Shown: piece after piece, positions 1-7,852 of the stretch
Layout: every line of letters starts with the position of its first letter
Numbering within the stretch: the first letter of the stretch is position 1
Assembly: GCA_900554465.1 (NCBI GenBank)
Contig: USHF01000011.1
Span: 1 to 17,597 of the forward strand
DNA: 17,597 bases
Source of the DNA: an uncultured Collinsella sp.
Lineage (GTDB): Bacteria > Actinomycetota > Coriobacteriia > Coriobacteriales > Coriobacteriaceae
Direction: 5' to 3'
The notes under the pieces: generated by a model
Databases searched by the model: none
What the model saw: only the letters and a program-made list of their open reading frames with translations
Told to the model about the DNA's origin: nothing
Program-made: the position numbers and the translations under genes

Positions 1-4
1 GGAG

Positions 5-37
5 TCGTCGGCAGCGTCAGATGTGTATAAGAGACAG
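5..37 (+). other. Residual Nextera transposase adapter (not genomic)
   Basis: The stretch matches, from memory, the 33-base Illumina Nextera read-1 adapter. It begins TCGTCGGCAGCGTC and ends with the 19-base Tn5 mosaic end AGATGTGTATAAGAGACAG at 19-37. Bases 1-4 are probably also artefact. True genome sequence therefore starts at about base 38, and the window begins at a raw contig end. Confidence 0.97.
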
Positions 38-39
38 TC

Positions 40-378
40 AATGAACAGATTAGTCGTTATCAAACTCGTATTGATGATGTAAATAAGGCAAAAGCAGAAG
101 CTGAGGCGAAGGCTCAAGAGGAAGTGGCACAGACTCGGCAGCGGGCTTCTCAGCAAAACAATTATTCCAACAATTCTTATAGCAGTAATAATTATTCTAG
201 TGGAAGCGGCTATTCTGGCGGAAGTGGTTATTCGGGAGGCTTCTCTAATGGCGGCGGCAAAGTAGTCATTAAAACTATGGATCTTTATGACGAAAATGGC
301 AATTATGTGGGGTCTACTCATTGGTATAGCGATGGTACCTGTGACGATCCCTATTCTGCCGGTATGGGCGGATTTTAA
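40..378 (+). CDS. 3' fragment of a coiled-coil, Ser/Asn/Gly/Tyr-rich protein (5' end missing)
   Basis: The frame is open from the end of the adapter to TAA at 376-378, giving the last 112 residues of a longer protein. An in-frame GTG at 124 is not needed as a start. The visible part begins with a charged helical stretch (NEQISRYQTRIDDVNKAKAE, then an AEAKAQEE-like continuation) that looks like the end of a coiled coil. A flexible linker of NNYS/SSNNYSS and repeated SGYSGG units follows, then a short C-terminal piece containing KVVIKTMDLYDENGNYVGS and ending GMGGF. No signal peptide can be judged because the N-terminus is absent. The DNA is clearly more AT-rich, with many AAT, TAT and TCT codons, than the glycogen genes. 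The function is not recognised; an envelope-associated or secreted protein is possible from composition only. Confidence 0.6.
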   Translation, partial: NEQISRYQTRIDDVNKAKAEAEAKAQEEVAQTRQRASQQNNYSNNSYSSNNYSSGSGYSGGSGYSGGFSNGGGKVVIKTMDLYDENGNYVGSTHWYSDGTCDDPYSAGMGGF

Positions 379-428
379 AATATGCTAATTATTAAAAATT
401 AATTAGCTACCTATAGCGCAAAGAAGCG

Positions 429-456
429 ACCCCGCGATCGGTGTTGATCGCGGGGT
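429..456. terminator. Bidirectional intrinsic terminator between convergent genes
   Basis: CCCCGCGATC (430-439) pairs perfectly with GATCGCGGGG (446-455) around a 6-base loop, and A429/T456 extends the stem. The plus strand continues TTGGTTGGTTTCT. The minus strand continues with a short pyrimidine-rich tract. The hairpin lies between the stop of the + gene at 378 and the stop of the - gene at 467, so it can serve both. Confidence 0.75.
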
Positions 457-466
457 TGGTTGGTTT

Positions 467-703
467 CTAGTGGTTATGCGGACAGTTGGCGCAGCAGCCG
501 TTTGTGGCGCTGGTGCTGGAGCCACCGCTTCGCTGGTCGGTGTTGTAGAAACCGCTGCCCTCAAATTTAATACCGCTGGCCGAGAACGTCTTGACCGCCG
601 GGGCACCGCAGCTCGGGCATAGGACCTCGGGGGTCTCGGACATGGGATGCTCAACCTCGAACACGTTGCCGCAGCTCGAGCACTTGTAATCGTAGCGCGC
701 CAT
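467..703 (-). CDS. FmdB-family zinc-ribbon protein
   Basis: This is a 78-residue protein of the FmdB/CxxC_CxxC_SSSS zinc-ribbon family, which is annotated only as putative regulatory. Residues 1-35 hold the expected pattern: MARYDYKC-SSC, then FEVEHPMSE, then C-PSC, giving two CxxC knuckles for one zinc. The family's following segment, FEGSGFYNTD, is present at about 47-56. The tail after the Ser-rich linker ends GCCANCPHNH, with three more cysteines and two histidines that could bind a second metal. ATG at 701-703 is preceded by AAAGGAAG at normal spacing, so the start is secure. The gene lies 88 bases downstream of the GH13-GH77 gene on the same strand, but a hairpin separates them. The cellular role is unknown. 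Confidence 0.88.
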   Translation of the reverse strand: MARYDYKCSSCGNVFEVEHPMSETPEVLCPSCGAPAVKTFSASGIKFEGSGFYNTDQRSGGSSTSATNGCCANCPHNH

Positions 704-725
704 AATACTTCCTTTTCAGCACAAA

Positions 726-747
726 GCGGGCAGATCGCTCTGCCCGC
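726..747 (-). terminator. Terminator hairpin after the GH13-GH77 gene
   Basis: GCGGGCAGA (726-734) pairs perfectly with TCTGCCCGC (739-747) around a TCGC loop. Read on the minus strand, the 9-bp GC-rich stem is followed by TTTGTGC. This is a short T-tract, so it is a reasonable but not ideal intrinsic terminator. It sits just after the stop at 792 and before the FmdB gene. Confidence 0.65.
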
Positions 748-791
748 AAAAATTCAAACAGCTGTAACTGTACCCTATATCGGGGGTTTTA

Positions 792-3700
792 TCACGCTTC
801 GCCCCAGAATCTATGGGTGTTGCGCAGGAGCTGCGAAGTTTTGCCCTCGGCGGCCGCAACATCGGTTTCGTCAGCCTGCCAGGTCCAGTTGCCCGTGGCC
901 ACGCCCGGAACGTTCATGCGCGCGTCGTCGCCCAGCCCCAAGACATCTTGCAGCGGCATCATCACCAGGGGAGCGTCGCTTGCCAGCGCGTCGCTCATCA
1001 GCTTGGACGCCACCTCAACACCGCTCGGCACGTCGCCACCCGCAAAGGAACGCGTGCACCAACCGGCCAGCGTCGACGTATCGTGCGTCGAGGTGTACAG
1101 AATCTTGCCGGGCGTGGGATGCACACCGCAACGAACGTCGTAGTCGCTAAACTCCAGCACGTCCATGCCGGGGAAACCGCAGGTCGAAGCCATGGCGCGA
1201 ACACCGGGCGTCAAATAGCCCAGGTCCTCGGCGATAAAGTTGAGCGGACCTAGCTCGTCGTAGGCGGTCTGAAACAGGTCCTTGCCCGGGCCCGCCAGCC
1301 AGCGACCGTCGGCGCAAGCCTTGCCCGCGGGGATACTAAAGTAGCTATGGAAGCCCAGGAAGTGGTCCAGGCGCACACGGTCGTAGAGCGAGAACGCGCG
1401 ACGCAGGCGGTCCATCCACCAGCGGTAGCCGTTCTGCTTCATGTGGCCCCAGCGGAACGTCGGGTTGCCCCACACCTGCCCCTCGGGCGCAAAGTTGTCG
1501 GGCGGCGCACCGGAAATCTCAATCGCTTTGCCGGTATCGGACAACCAGAAGTTCTCGGGCTCGCTCCATGCATCGGCCGAATCGTCCGAGACATACATCG
1601 GGATATCGCCGATGACCTCGATGCCCTTCTTGTGCGCGTAGTTCATGAGCTCGCACCAGGCTAGGTCAAAGCGGTACTGCATGTACGCCTGCAGCTCTGC
1701 CTCGTCGTGGAAACGCTTGTCGTCAATCAGGTGCTCGTTGTAGCGCGCGACATCCGTCGGCCAATCGTGGCGCGACTCGCCCTTAAAGTACTTCTTAACG
1801 GCCATGTAGACGCAGTATTTCTCGAGCCAATCGGCGTTGCGATGTTTAAACGCGGTGTAGAGCGGATCGGCATCTTCGCCGCCACGGGCCTTCCAAGTCT
1901 CAAAGTCGGCCGCCAGCTCCTCGTGGCTCTCGGGCAGCAGGTCAATATTGCCCGCAAAGGCCGAAGGCCCGGCGTAAGGGGAGCGGAAGAAGTCCGTTGG
2001 GTTGACAGGCAGGACCTGCCAGTAGCGCATGCCCATAGCGGACAGATGGTCGATAAAGCGACGCGTGGGTGCGCCGATCGTGCCGGGCTTGCCGTCATCG
2101 GTCGGTACCGAGGTGATATGGCACACAACGCCCGCGCCGTGATCGAGCGGCTCCTGCAAGCGCTGCTCGGCATGGTGATAGATGATCGACGAGCCCAGCG
2201 GATACAAATCGAGCGTGACCGTGCCGTTGTGGATCTCGCACTCGTGACCGCTGATCACGTCACTCGCGCATTCGTCGAGCGCCGGAATCGTCACGCGGTG
2301 CGAATTGCGCAGACTACGATTAATGATAACCGTCGCGGACTCGCCATCCTTGCCCGTGCGGTTGTATGCCAGCACCTCGTCGTTGAGCGCGAAGGCCTTG
2401 ATCTCGCCGTCGATCATAAACGGTAGTGCGCGGCGTACGGCGGAGGCGTTTTTGACAATAGCCAGCGTGTCGAAGTCGTGCAGTTGGTCCTTGGTCGGCA
2501 GGGTGCGGCGGTTGCCCGGATCGGTTAGACCCTCCAGGCCGTACTCATCGCCATAGTAAATCGAAGGCACGCCCGGGAACGTCATCTGCATGAGCGTTGC
2601 GAGCCAAAAACGGCTCTTGGCCAGGCCCATCGAGTTCTCGTCCAGACGCCATTTGCTGCGCTCGCACTCGGGCAGCTGCGACTCGTCGGGGCCGCCGCCG
2701 AGCACCGAGATAATGCGCGGACGGTCGTGGCTTGAAAGCAGATTAAGTGCGCAGGACAGGGCCTCACGGGGATAGTTCTCGCGCAGGGTTTCGATATCCT
2801 CGGCTGCCTGGTAGGCGTTCTTGTAGCCCATCAAAAAGCCGATGACCATGTCGCGGAAGGGGTAATCCATAGCAGAGTCCAGCTCGGAGCCTTGCAGATA
2901 GCGGCGCAGATGGCCGTAGCTGATCTTGTTGGAGGCGTCTTCCCAGACTTCGCCGAGCAACAGTGCATCAGGCTTCTCGGCGAGCACGGCCTTTTTGATC
3001 TCGGCCAGGAAGTCATCGGAAAGCTCGTCGGCCACGTCTAGGCGCCAGCCATGAGCGCCGGCACGTAGCCATTTACGGATCACGCCGTCCTTGCCCAGGA
3101 GCCGCTCGCGTACCAGCTCAGAGCTCTCATTGATGGCGGGCATATTGCCCACGCCCCACCAGCAGTCGTATGAGCCGTCCTCGTGGAAATAAAACGCATC
3201 GCGCCATGGCGAATCCTCGCTCTGCCACGCGCCCACACCGGGGTAGTTGCCGTAGCGGTTAAAGTAGATCGAGTCGTCGCCTGTGTGGTTGAAGACGCCA
3301 TCCAGAATGATGGAGATGCCCAGCTTCTCGGCCGCCTGGCACAGCTCGGTAAAGTCCTGCTCGGTGCCCAGGATCGGGTCGATCTTGGTGTAGTCGGCCG
3401 TGTCGTAGCGGTGGTTGCTCGCGGCTTCAAAAATGGGGTTGAGGTAGATGGCTGTAAAGCCCAGCTCGGCGATGCGAGGCAGGTCTTCCTGGATGCCCTT
3501 GAGCGACCCGCCGTAGAAGTCCCAGGTTTTGATGGAGCCGTCTTCGGCGCGCTCGTACACGGGCGGCTTGTTCCAGTCCTCGACCATGCGGCGCTGGATT
3601 CCGTTGCGTGGTTTTTCGACCTCGGCCAGCGTGCGCTCGCGCCAGTGCTCGTCGCGGGCGTAGCGATCGGGGAAGATCTGGTAGACCATGCCACGCTCGT

Positions 3701-4088
3701 ACCACTCGGGACGCACTTCGCGGTGCTTATAGACGGTAATCTGGAAGGACGGCACCTCGGCGTAGTCGTAAGTTACGCCCTCGCCACCGGTGCGACCCTG
3801 CGGTGCGCCCAAGCGGACCTCGGGCTGGCCCTCGATATTGCAGATAAAGCTGTACCAGATAAGACAGGGCTCGGTGCACTCAAGCTCTACGGTAAATATG
3901 CCGTCGCCCTCGTGCGTCATGGGATACCGAGACTCACCGATCTCATCGACCCAGGTACGCAACGTAAGCGTTGCCTGGTTGGGATCGGCATCCTCCAAAA
4001 TCACCGAGAGGGAAACGGAAGTTCCAGTGGTCACAGCGCCAAACGGAGTGCGAAACTGCGGCAGACGGCTGTTGTGAATCAATCTCAA
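792..4088 (-). CDS. GH13 alpha-amylase/debranching-type hydrolase fused to GH77 4-alpha-glucanotransferase
   Basis: This 1098-residue fusion acts on maltodextrins and glycogen-derived glucans. Residues 1-125 look like a beta-sandwich carbohydrate-binding module. Residues ~128-640 are a GH13 domain of the neopullulanase/cyclomaltodextrinase kind: VYQIFPDRYA, then DGVFNHTG (263-270), GWRLDVADE with nucleophile D351, GEVWED with acid E380, and SSHD with D455. Residues ~650-1098 are a GH77 amylomaltase (MalQ) domain: GDIPMYVSDDSAD, QVWGNP, RLDHFLGF with nucleophile D908, FIAEDLG with E954, and THDT with D1003. Both catalytic triads are complete, so both activities are plausible: alpha-glucan hydrolysis and chain disproportionation. 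There is no signal peptide, so a cytosolic enzyme is expected. The start is TTG at 4086-4088, with only a weak ribosome site; another TTG lies two codons further in. The gene is last in the glg cluster, but its 217-base upstream gap suggests its own promoter. Similar fusions are annotated in gut Firmicutes as GlgX/4-alpha-glucanotransferase. Confidence 0.9.
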   Translation of the reverse strand: MRLIHNSRLPQFRTPFGAVTTGTSVSLSVILEDADPNQATLTLRTWVDEIGESRYPMTHEGDGIFTVELECTEPCLIWYSFICNIEGQPEVRLGAPQGRTGGEGVTYDYAEVPSFQITVYKHREVRPEWYERGMVYQIFPDRYARDEHWRERTLAEVEKPRNGIQRRMVEDWNKPPVYERAEDGSIKTWDFYGGSLKGIQEDLPRIAELGFTAIYLNPIFEAASNHRYDTADYTKIDPILGTEQDFTELCQAAEKLGISIILDGVFNHTGDDSIYFNRYGNYPGVGAWQSEDSPWRDAFYFHEDGSYDCWWGVGNMPAINESSELVRERLLGKDGVIRKWLRAGAHGWRLDVADELSDDFLAEIKKAVLAEKPDALLLGEVWEDASNKISYGHLRRYLQGSELDSAMDYPFRDMVIGFLMGYKNAYQAAEDIETLRENYPREALSCALNLLSSHDRPRIISVLGGGPDESQLPECERSKWRLDENSMGLAKSRFWLATLMQMTFPGVPSIYYGDEYGLEGLTDPGNRRTLPTKDQLHDFDTLAIVKNASAVRRALPFMIDGEIKAFALNDEVLAYNRTGKDGESATVIINRSLRNSHRVTIPALDECASDVISGHECEIHNGTVTLDLYPLGSSIIYHHAEQRLQEPLDHGAGVVCHITSVPTDDGKPGTIGAPTRRFIDHLSAMGMRYWQVLPVNPTDFFRSPYAGPSAFAGNIDLLPESHEELAADFETWKARGGEDADPLYTAFKHRNADWLEKYCVYMAVKKYFKGESRHDWPTDVARYNEHLIDDKRFHDEAELQAYMQYRFDLAWCELMNYAHKKGIEVIGDIPMYVSDDSADAWSEPENFWLSDTGKAIEISGAPPDNFAPEGQVWGNPTFRWGHMKQNGYRWWMDRLRRAFSLYDRVRLDHFLGFHSYFSIPAGKACADGRWLAGPGKDLFQTAYDELGPLNFIAEDLGYLTPGVRAMASTCGFPGMDVLEFSDYDVRCGVHPTPGKILYTSTHDTSTLAGWCTRSFAGGDVPSGVEVASKLMSDALASDAPLVMMPLQDVLGLGDDARMNVPGVATGNWTWQADETDVAAAEGKTSQLLRNTHRFWGEA

Positions 4089-4149
4089 AATACGGTCCAG
4101 TTCAATAGAATCACGGCCTGCGGGCCATGGGCTTTACGCACAGGATGTA

Positions 4150-4155
4150 AGTATA
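4150..4155 (-). promoter_or_regulatory. Candidate -10 box for the GH13-GH77 gene
   Basis: The minus strand reads TATACT, a 5/6 match to the consensus -10, about 60 bases before the TTG start. No good -35 lies at 17 bases; TTGTTT is 21 bases upstream. An assisted or regulated promoter would fit the operator-like elements just upstream. Confidence 0.35.
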
Positions 4156-4187
4156 TCTGTTGCACACAGGCTGTATAAACAACATCC

Positions 4188-4230
4188 GTTTACCATCGGC
4201 GAACGGTTGTCCTAGAAAATCGTTTTACCA
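4188..4230 (-). promoter_or_regulatory. Two GGTAAA(A)C operator-like elements before the GH13-GH77 gene
   Basis: On the minus strand TGGTAAAACGATTTTC (4230 downwards) and TGGTAAACGG (4195 downwards) lie in the same orientation, starting 35 bases apart. The first closely resembles TGGTAAAACGTTTTTA at 14185-14200 in the glgB/HAD divergent region. The central CG flanked by A and T runs is typical of LacI-family sites. The regulator is not in this window. Confidence 0.45.
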
Positions 4231-4242
4231 CTACCTACAGAG

Positions 4243-4269
4243 AAGGGGCACCCAGTTGGAGCGCCCCTT
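4243..4269 (-). terminator. GC hairpin after glgA
   Basis: AAGGGGC (4243-4249) pairs with GCCCCTT (4263-4269) across a 13-base loop, downstream of the glgA stop. No T-run follows on the minus strand, so it may be a weak terminator, an mRNA stabiliser or a processing site. Together with the 217-base gap it suggests that the fusion gene is at least partly separately expressed. Confidence 0.45.
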
Positions 4270-4305
4270 GCTTAGGGTTTGATGAGGTTTTGAATCGTCT
4301 GCGTA

Positions 4306-6630
4306 CTAGCGGCGCTTGCGGGTGGCCGTTGCCTTGCGGACGGAGGTCTTCTTGGTCGGAGCCTTTTCCTCGGTCGCGGCGACGGGGGAGACCGGGGCCT
4401 TCTTGGCGGGCCCGGGCTTGGCCTTTACCTCGGCCTTGGGCTCCTCTTTAGCGGCAGCGGGCTTGACCTCGGCTGCCTTCGGCCCGGGCTTGGCCTTTAG
4501 TGCGGTCTTGTCCTCGACCTTAGCCTCCGCTTTGGGAGCAGCAGCCTTGGTCGTGGACTTCTTGGCCGTCGTCGTTGCGCGCTTGCGCGTGGTGGTCTTG
4601 GCGGCCGGCTTGGCCTCGACGGTTACCTTGGCCTTGGATTCGGCGGGCGTCTCCTCGACTTTGGCGGCCGGCTTTGTGGCTGCCTTGGTTGTGGCGGCCT
4701 TCGTGGTCGTCGATTTCGTTGTTGTGGTCTTCTTGGCAGCTGTTGCCTTGTTGGCGGTCGCGGTCGTCTTCTTGGTAGCGGCCTTGGCCGGTGCCTTTGC
4801 CGCAGCCTTAGCCTCGACGGCGTCGGCCTTTACCTCGGGAGCAGCCTCGGCTTCGGCGGCCTTCTTGGCAGCTGCGGTGGTGCGCTTGCGCGAGGTCGTT
4901 GTCTTGACAGCGGTGGTCTTGGTTGCCGTCGCCTTGGTCGCTGTGGCCTTCTTAGCCGTCGTCTTACGAGTCGTGGTCTTCTTAGCTGCAGGCTTTGCAG
5001 CTGGCTTGACCTCGGACTCTGCCTCAGGAGCAGCCTCAGCCTTCACCTCAGACTCGGCCGTAACGGGCTCAGCTTCAACCGGCTTCTCTTCGGCCTTGGG
5101 CTCCTCAGCGGCCACCGGCTCAGCAACAGCCTCAGGCTCGTCGACAACAGCCACCGGGCGCTCGATCTCCGGGTGCATAAAGAAGTACAGGTCCAGATAC
5201 TTATCGGCCGAGCGCGTCCAGCTAAAGTCCTGACTCATAGCCTGCGTGACCAGCTGGTTCCAGGCGTCGCGGTTATCCCAGAACAGACGCGCCGCGCGGA
5301 ACACGGCGTCGCCCATCTCGTCGCCGTTAAAGTTGGTAAACGAGAAGCCCGTGCCTTCGCCGGTAAACTCGTTATACGGAATCACCGTGTCTTTCAGGCC
5401 GCCGGTCTCGCGCACGATAGGCAGGGTGCCGTAGCGCATGGCGATGATCTGCGACAGGCCGCAGGGCTCAAACTTCGAAGGCATTAGGAACATGTCGGCG
5501 GCAGCATACATGCGCTGCGACAGCGCAGGATCGAACTCGATGCGTGCGGCCATGGTACCGGGGTACTTGTCCTGGAAGTAGCGCAGACCGTCCTCGTAGT
5601 CGCGGTCGCCGGTGCCCAGCACCGCCACCTGCACGCCGCCGGACAGAATGCGGTCGAGCGCGTACATGACCAGGTCCATGCCCTTTTGGCGCGTCAGGCG
5701 CGTGACCATCACCATAAGCGGACGGTCGTCGCGAACCTCGAGTCCCAGCTCTTCCTGCAGCTTGGCCTTGCACACGGCCTTGCCAGAACGGTCCTCCACG
5801 GTGTAGTTGGCGGCAATGCGCTTGTCGGTCGCCGGGTCAAAGCCTGCCACATCAATGCCATTAAGGATGCCCTGCAGCGCGTACGAACGCTCGCGCAGCA
5901 CGCCATCCAGGCCCTCGCCAATCTCGGGCGTCTGGATCTCGTTGGCATAGGTGGGGCTCACCGTGGTGATGGCATCGGCATAGCGCAGGGCACCCAGCAT
6001 GTAGTTGATGCTGCAGGCGTCGCAACGCAGCTGCGAGGCGGCCGCCGGAATGTGCGCCACGCCCAGGATATCCTCCATCACGGTGTCGCTAAACTGGCCT
6101 TGGAACGCCACGTTGTGGATCGAGAATACGGTCTTGACGCGGTCGTACAGTGGCAGGCCCTGGTAGAACTCGCGCAAGAACACGGGCGCCAGTGCCGTCT
6201 GCCAGTCATTGCAGTGCAGGATGTCACACTCAAAACCGGCCGGCAGGTGCTGCAGGCTCTCGGTGATGGCCTTGGAGAAGAACGCAAAGCGCTCGCCGTC
6301 GTCAAAGAAGCCGTACGGATAGTCGCGCGCAAAGTAGCGCTCGTTGTCGATGAACATATAGGTGACGCCGTCGTGCTCGAGCTTCTCGAGCCCGCAGTAC
6401 TCATTGCGCCAGCCCAGGCTCACGTAAAAGTCGGAGAAGTGCTCCATCTGCGCCTTGTACTCGTCCTTGATGGTGGCGTACTTGGGCACCATCACGATAA
6501 CTTCGGCGCCGGCGCGCACAAGCGCCGCGGGCAGCGAGCCCGCCACGTCGCCCAGGCCACCGGTCTTTACAAACGGTGCGCACTCGGCCGAGGCAAACAC
6601 GATCTGCATCTTTTTGCTGGAATCTGCCAT
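4306..6630 (-). CDS. glgA: Glycogen synthase with a long histone-H1-like C-terminal tail
   Basis: A GT5 ADP-glucose:1,4-alpha-glucan glucosyltransferase that extends glycogen chains in the cytosol. Residues 1 to ~487 are a complete enzyme: KTGGLGD near residue 22, ILHCNDWQT at ~137, a second Rossmann domain opening VTRLTRQKGMDL, and FEPCGLSQ with the conserved Glu at ~388. After FMHPEIERP, where most GlgA proteins end, about 285 extra residues follow. The first ~55 are Glu/Ala/Pro-rich and acidic. The rest is a Lys/Ala/Thr/Pro repeat-like sequence (AAKKTTTRK, KAKPGP twice, ending TATRKRR) resembling bacterial histone-H1-like or AlgP-type tails. The ATG at 6630 is preferred over one at 6642 because GGGAG lies just before it; this gives 774 residues. 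The gene follows glgD after 90 bases containing a 12-bp hairpin. The tail's role is unknown. Confidence 0.96.
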   Translation of the reverse strand: MADSSKKMQIVFASAECAPFVKTGGLGDVAGSLPAALVRAGAEVIVMVPKYATIKDEYKAQMEHFSDFYVSLGWRNEYCGLEKLEHDGVTYMFIDNERYFARDYPYGFFDDGERFAFFSKAITESLQHLPAGFECDILHCNDWQTALAPVFLREFYQGLPLYDRVKTVFSIHNVAFQGQFSDTVMEDILGVAHIPAAASQLRCDACSINYMLGALRYADAITTVSPTYANEIQTPEIGEGLDGVLRERSYALQGILNGIDVAGFDPATDKRIAANYTVEDRSGKAVCKAKLQEELGLEVRDDRPLMVMVTRLTRQKGMDLVMYALDRILSGGVQVAVLGTGDRDYEDGLRYFQDKYPGTMAARIEFDPALSQRMYAAADMFLMPSKFEPCGLSQIIAMRYGTLPIVRETGGLKDTVIPYNEFTGEGTGFSFTNFNGDEMGDAVFRAARLFWDNRDAWNQLVTQAMSQDFSWTRSADKYLDLYFFMHPEIERPVAVVDEPEAVAEPVAAEEPKAEEKPVEAEPVTAESEVKAEAAPEAESEVKPAAKPAAKKTTTRKTTAKKATATKATATKTTAVKTTTSRKRTTAAAKKAAEAEAAPEVKADAVEAKAAAKAPAKAATKKTTATANKATAAKKTTTTKSTTTKAATTKAATKPAAKVEETPAESKAKVTVEAKPAAKTTTRKRATTTAKKSTTKAAAPKAEAKVEDKTALKAKPGPKAAEVKPAAAKEEPKAEVKAKPGPAKKAPVSPVAATEEKAPTKKTSVRKATATRKRR

Positions 6631-6653
6631 ATTGTCTCCCATGTTGCAATTCG

Positions 6654-6689
6654 AGAATAGCCGCCTGGCGCTAACCGGGCGGCTATTCT
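6654..6689 (-). promoter_or_regulatory. 12-bp perfect hairpin between glgD and glgA
   Basis: AGAATAGCCGCC (6654-6665) is exactly complementary to GGCGGCTATTCT (6678-6689), with a 12-base loop. On the minus strand it is followed by CGAATTGCAACATGG rather than a T-run, and it ends about 23 bases before the glgA start. It fits an mRNA stability or processing element, or an attenuator, better than a standard terminator. Confidence 0.6.
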
Positions 6690-6720
6690 ACATGTTACGA
6701 GCGATGTTGCGGTGCCAACG

Positions 6721-7848
6721 TTAACGTACGATGGTGGTGTCGGAAGTTAACGGAGCCTTGCCCAGCACCAGGATGTTCTCGGGCGTGCCGCGAAGCTCGG
6801 TGTTGGTGGGGACCACGTTGTTCTTGTCCAGGATGGCGTTCTCAACGCGTGCGCCGCTCTTGATGATGCAGCTCTGGTTGATGATCGAGTTGGTCACCGA
6901 TGCGCCCTCCTCGACCACGACGCCGCGCGACAGGATCGAATTGCGCACGGTGCCCTTAATGATGCAGCCGGCCGAGATGATCGAGTTGCACGCGTGGCTG
7001 CCGGTCGCATAGCGCGAAGGCGGCACGTCGTGAGCCTTGGTCAGGATCGGGCGCTCGGGATCGAAGAGCTGGTCGGCCACGGTCTGGTCGAGCAGGTCCA
7101 TGCTGCGGCGATACAGCGACTTCTCGCTAAACACGCCCACGACCTCGCCCTTGTACTCGTAGCTGCACACGTCGATGTTACCAAAGTCGCCCTGGAGTGC
7201 CTCGAGCAGGTCCAGATAGTCGGCGGCCTGGTAGTGGTCGATGATCTCGAGCAGCGTCTCGCGGTTGACGATGCAGCAGTCCATGGAGGCGTTGTCGCCG
7301 TACACGACACCGGCGCTCACGCCCGTCAGGCGGCCGTTCTCGTTAATCTCGAGCTTGGTCTCGTCATCGACGTTGCGCGTGGCCTTGCAGTACACCACGG
7401 TCATCTGAGCGCCGGAGTTCTCGTGTGCCTCGATGATGGTGTTGAGGTCCATGTTAAAGATGATGTTGGTGCCCATCATCACAACATAGGGCATGTCCGA
7501 GCGCTGGAACAGCGTCTTGTTAGAGATGATGTCGCGCAGCAGGAAGCGCATGCCGCCCTTGGTGGTGCCATACGCGTTGCCGGGCACCATGAACAGGCCG
7601 CCCTTCTTGCGGTCCAGGCCCCAGTCCTTGCCCGAGCCCACGTGGTCGATCAGCGAGCGGTAGTTACCCGGCATGACGACGCCGACAGTCTTAATGCCGG
7701 CATTCATCATGTTGGACAGCGGGAAGTCGATCAGGCGGTAGCGGCCCAAAAACGGAACGGACGCGATGGGGCGATCCTTGAGCAGCACGCTGCCGTAGGT
7801 CGAAGAGTAGTTAGCGGTGATATAACCGATGGCCTTGCGATTGATCAT
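6721..7848 (-). CDS. glgD: GlgD, non-catalytic ADP-glucose pyrophosphorylase subunit
   Basis: This 375-residue paralog of GlgC is known in Firmicutes as a regulatory partner in a GlgC/GlgD hetero-oligomer. The nucleotidyltransferase fold is kept (FLGRYRLIDFPLSN at ~33-46, a left-handed beta-helix repeat region at ~280-360), but catalytic features are lost. The glycine-rich loop AGGQGSRL of GlgC is replaced by TANYSSTYGSVL, and the SGDH metal-binding segment by MGTN (~125-128), which removes the key Asp. ATG at 7846-7848 is chosen because the protein then begins MINRKAIGYITANYSS as in relatives, and an AAGGGGG ribosome site inside the end of glgC (7858-7864) serves it. A longer start at 7887 would overlap glgC and adds residues that look untypical. 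The start lies 4 bases after the glgC stop, so translational coupling is likely. Confidence 0.95.
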   Translation of the reverse strand: MINRKAIGYITANYSSTYGSVLLKDRPIASVPFLGRYRLIDFPLSNMMNAGIKTVGVVMPGNYRSLIDHVGSGKDWGLDRKKGGLFMVPGNAYGTTKGGMRFLLRDIISNKTLFQRSDMPYVVMMGTNIIFNMDLNTIIEAHENSGAQMTVVYCKATRNVDDETKLEINENGRLTGVSAGVVYGDNASMDCCIVNRETLLEIIDHYQAADYLDLLEALQGDFGNIDVCSYEYKGEVVGVFSEKSLYRRSMDLLDQTVADQLFDPERPILTKAHDVPPSRYATGSHACNSIISAGCIIKGTVRNSILSRGVVVEEGASVTNSIINQSCIIKSGARVENAILDKNNVVPTNTELRGTPENILVLGKAPLTSDTTIVR

Positions 7849-7852
7849 CGGA

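Noticed and set aside
4306..5170. The basic tail of GlgA as a separate histone-like gene fused by a frameshift error
   Set aside because: The frame is continuous from the synthase. No start with a ribosome site was noticed at the junction, and GlgB carries a similar tail, so a real extension is more likely.
4316..5233. Long + strand open frame of 305 codons opposite the end of glgA
   Set aside because: It is the antisense of the Lys/Ala/Thr-rich tail (it reads as Ala/Val/Leu/Ser runs). It lacks a recognisable domain, and the glgA frame explains the codon bias.
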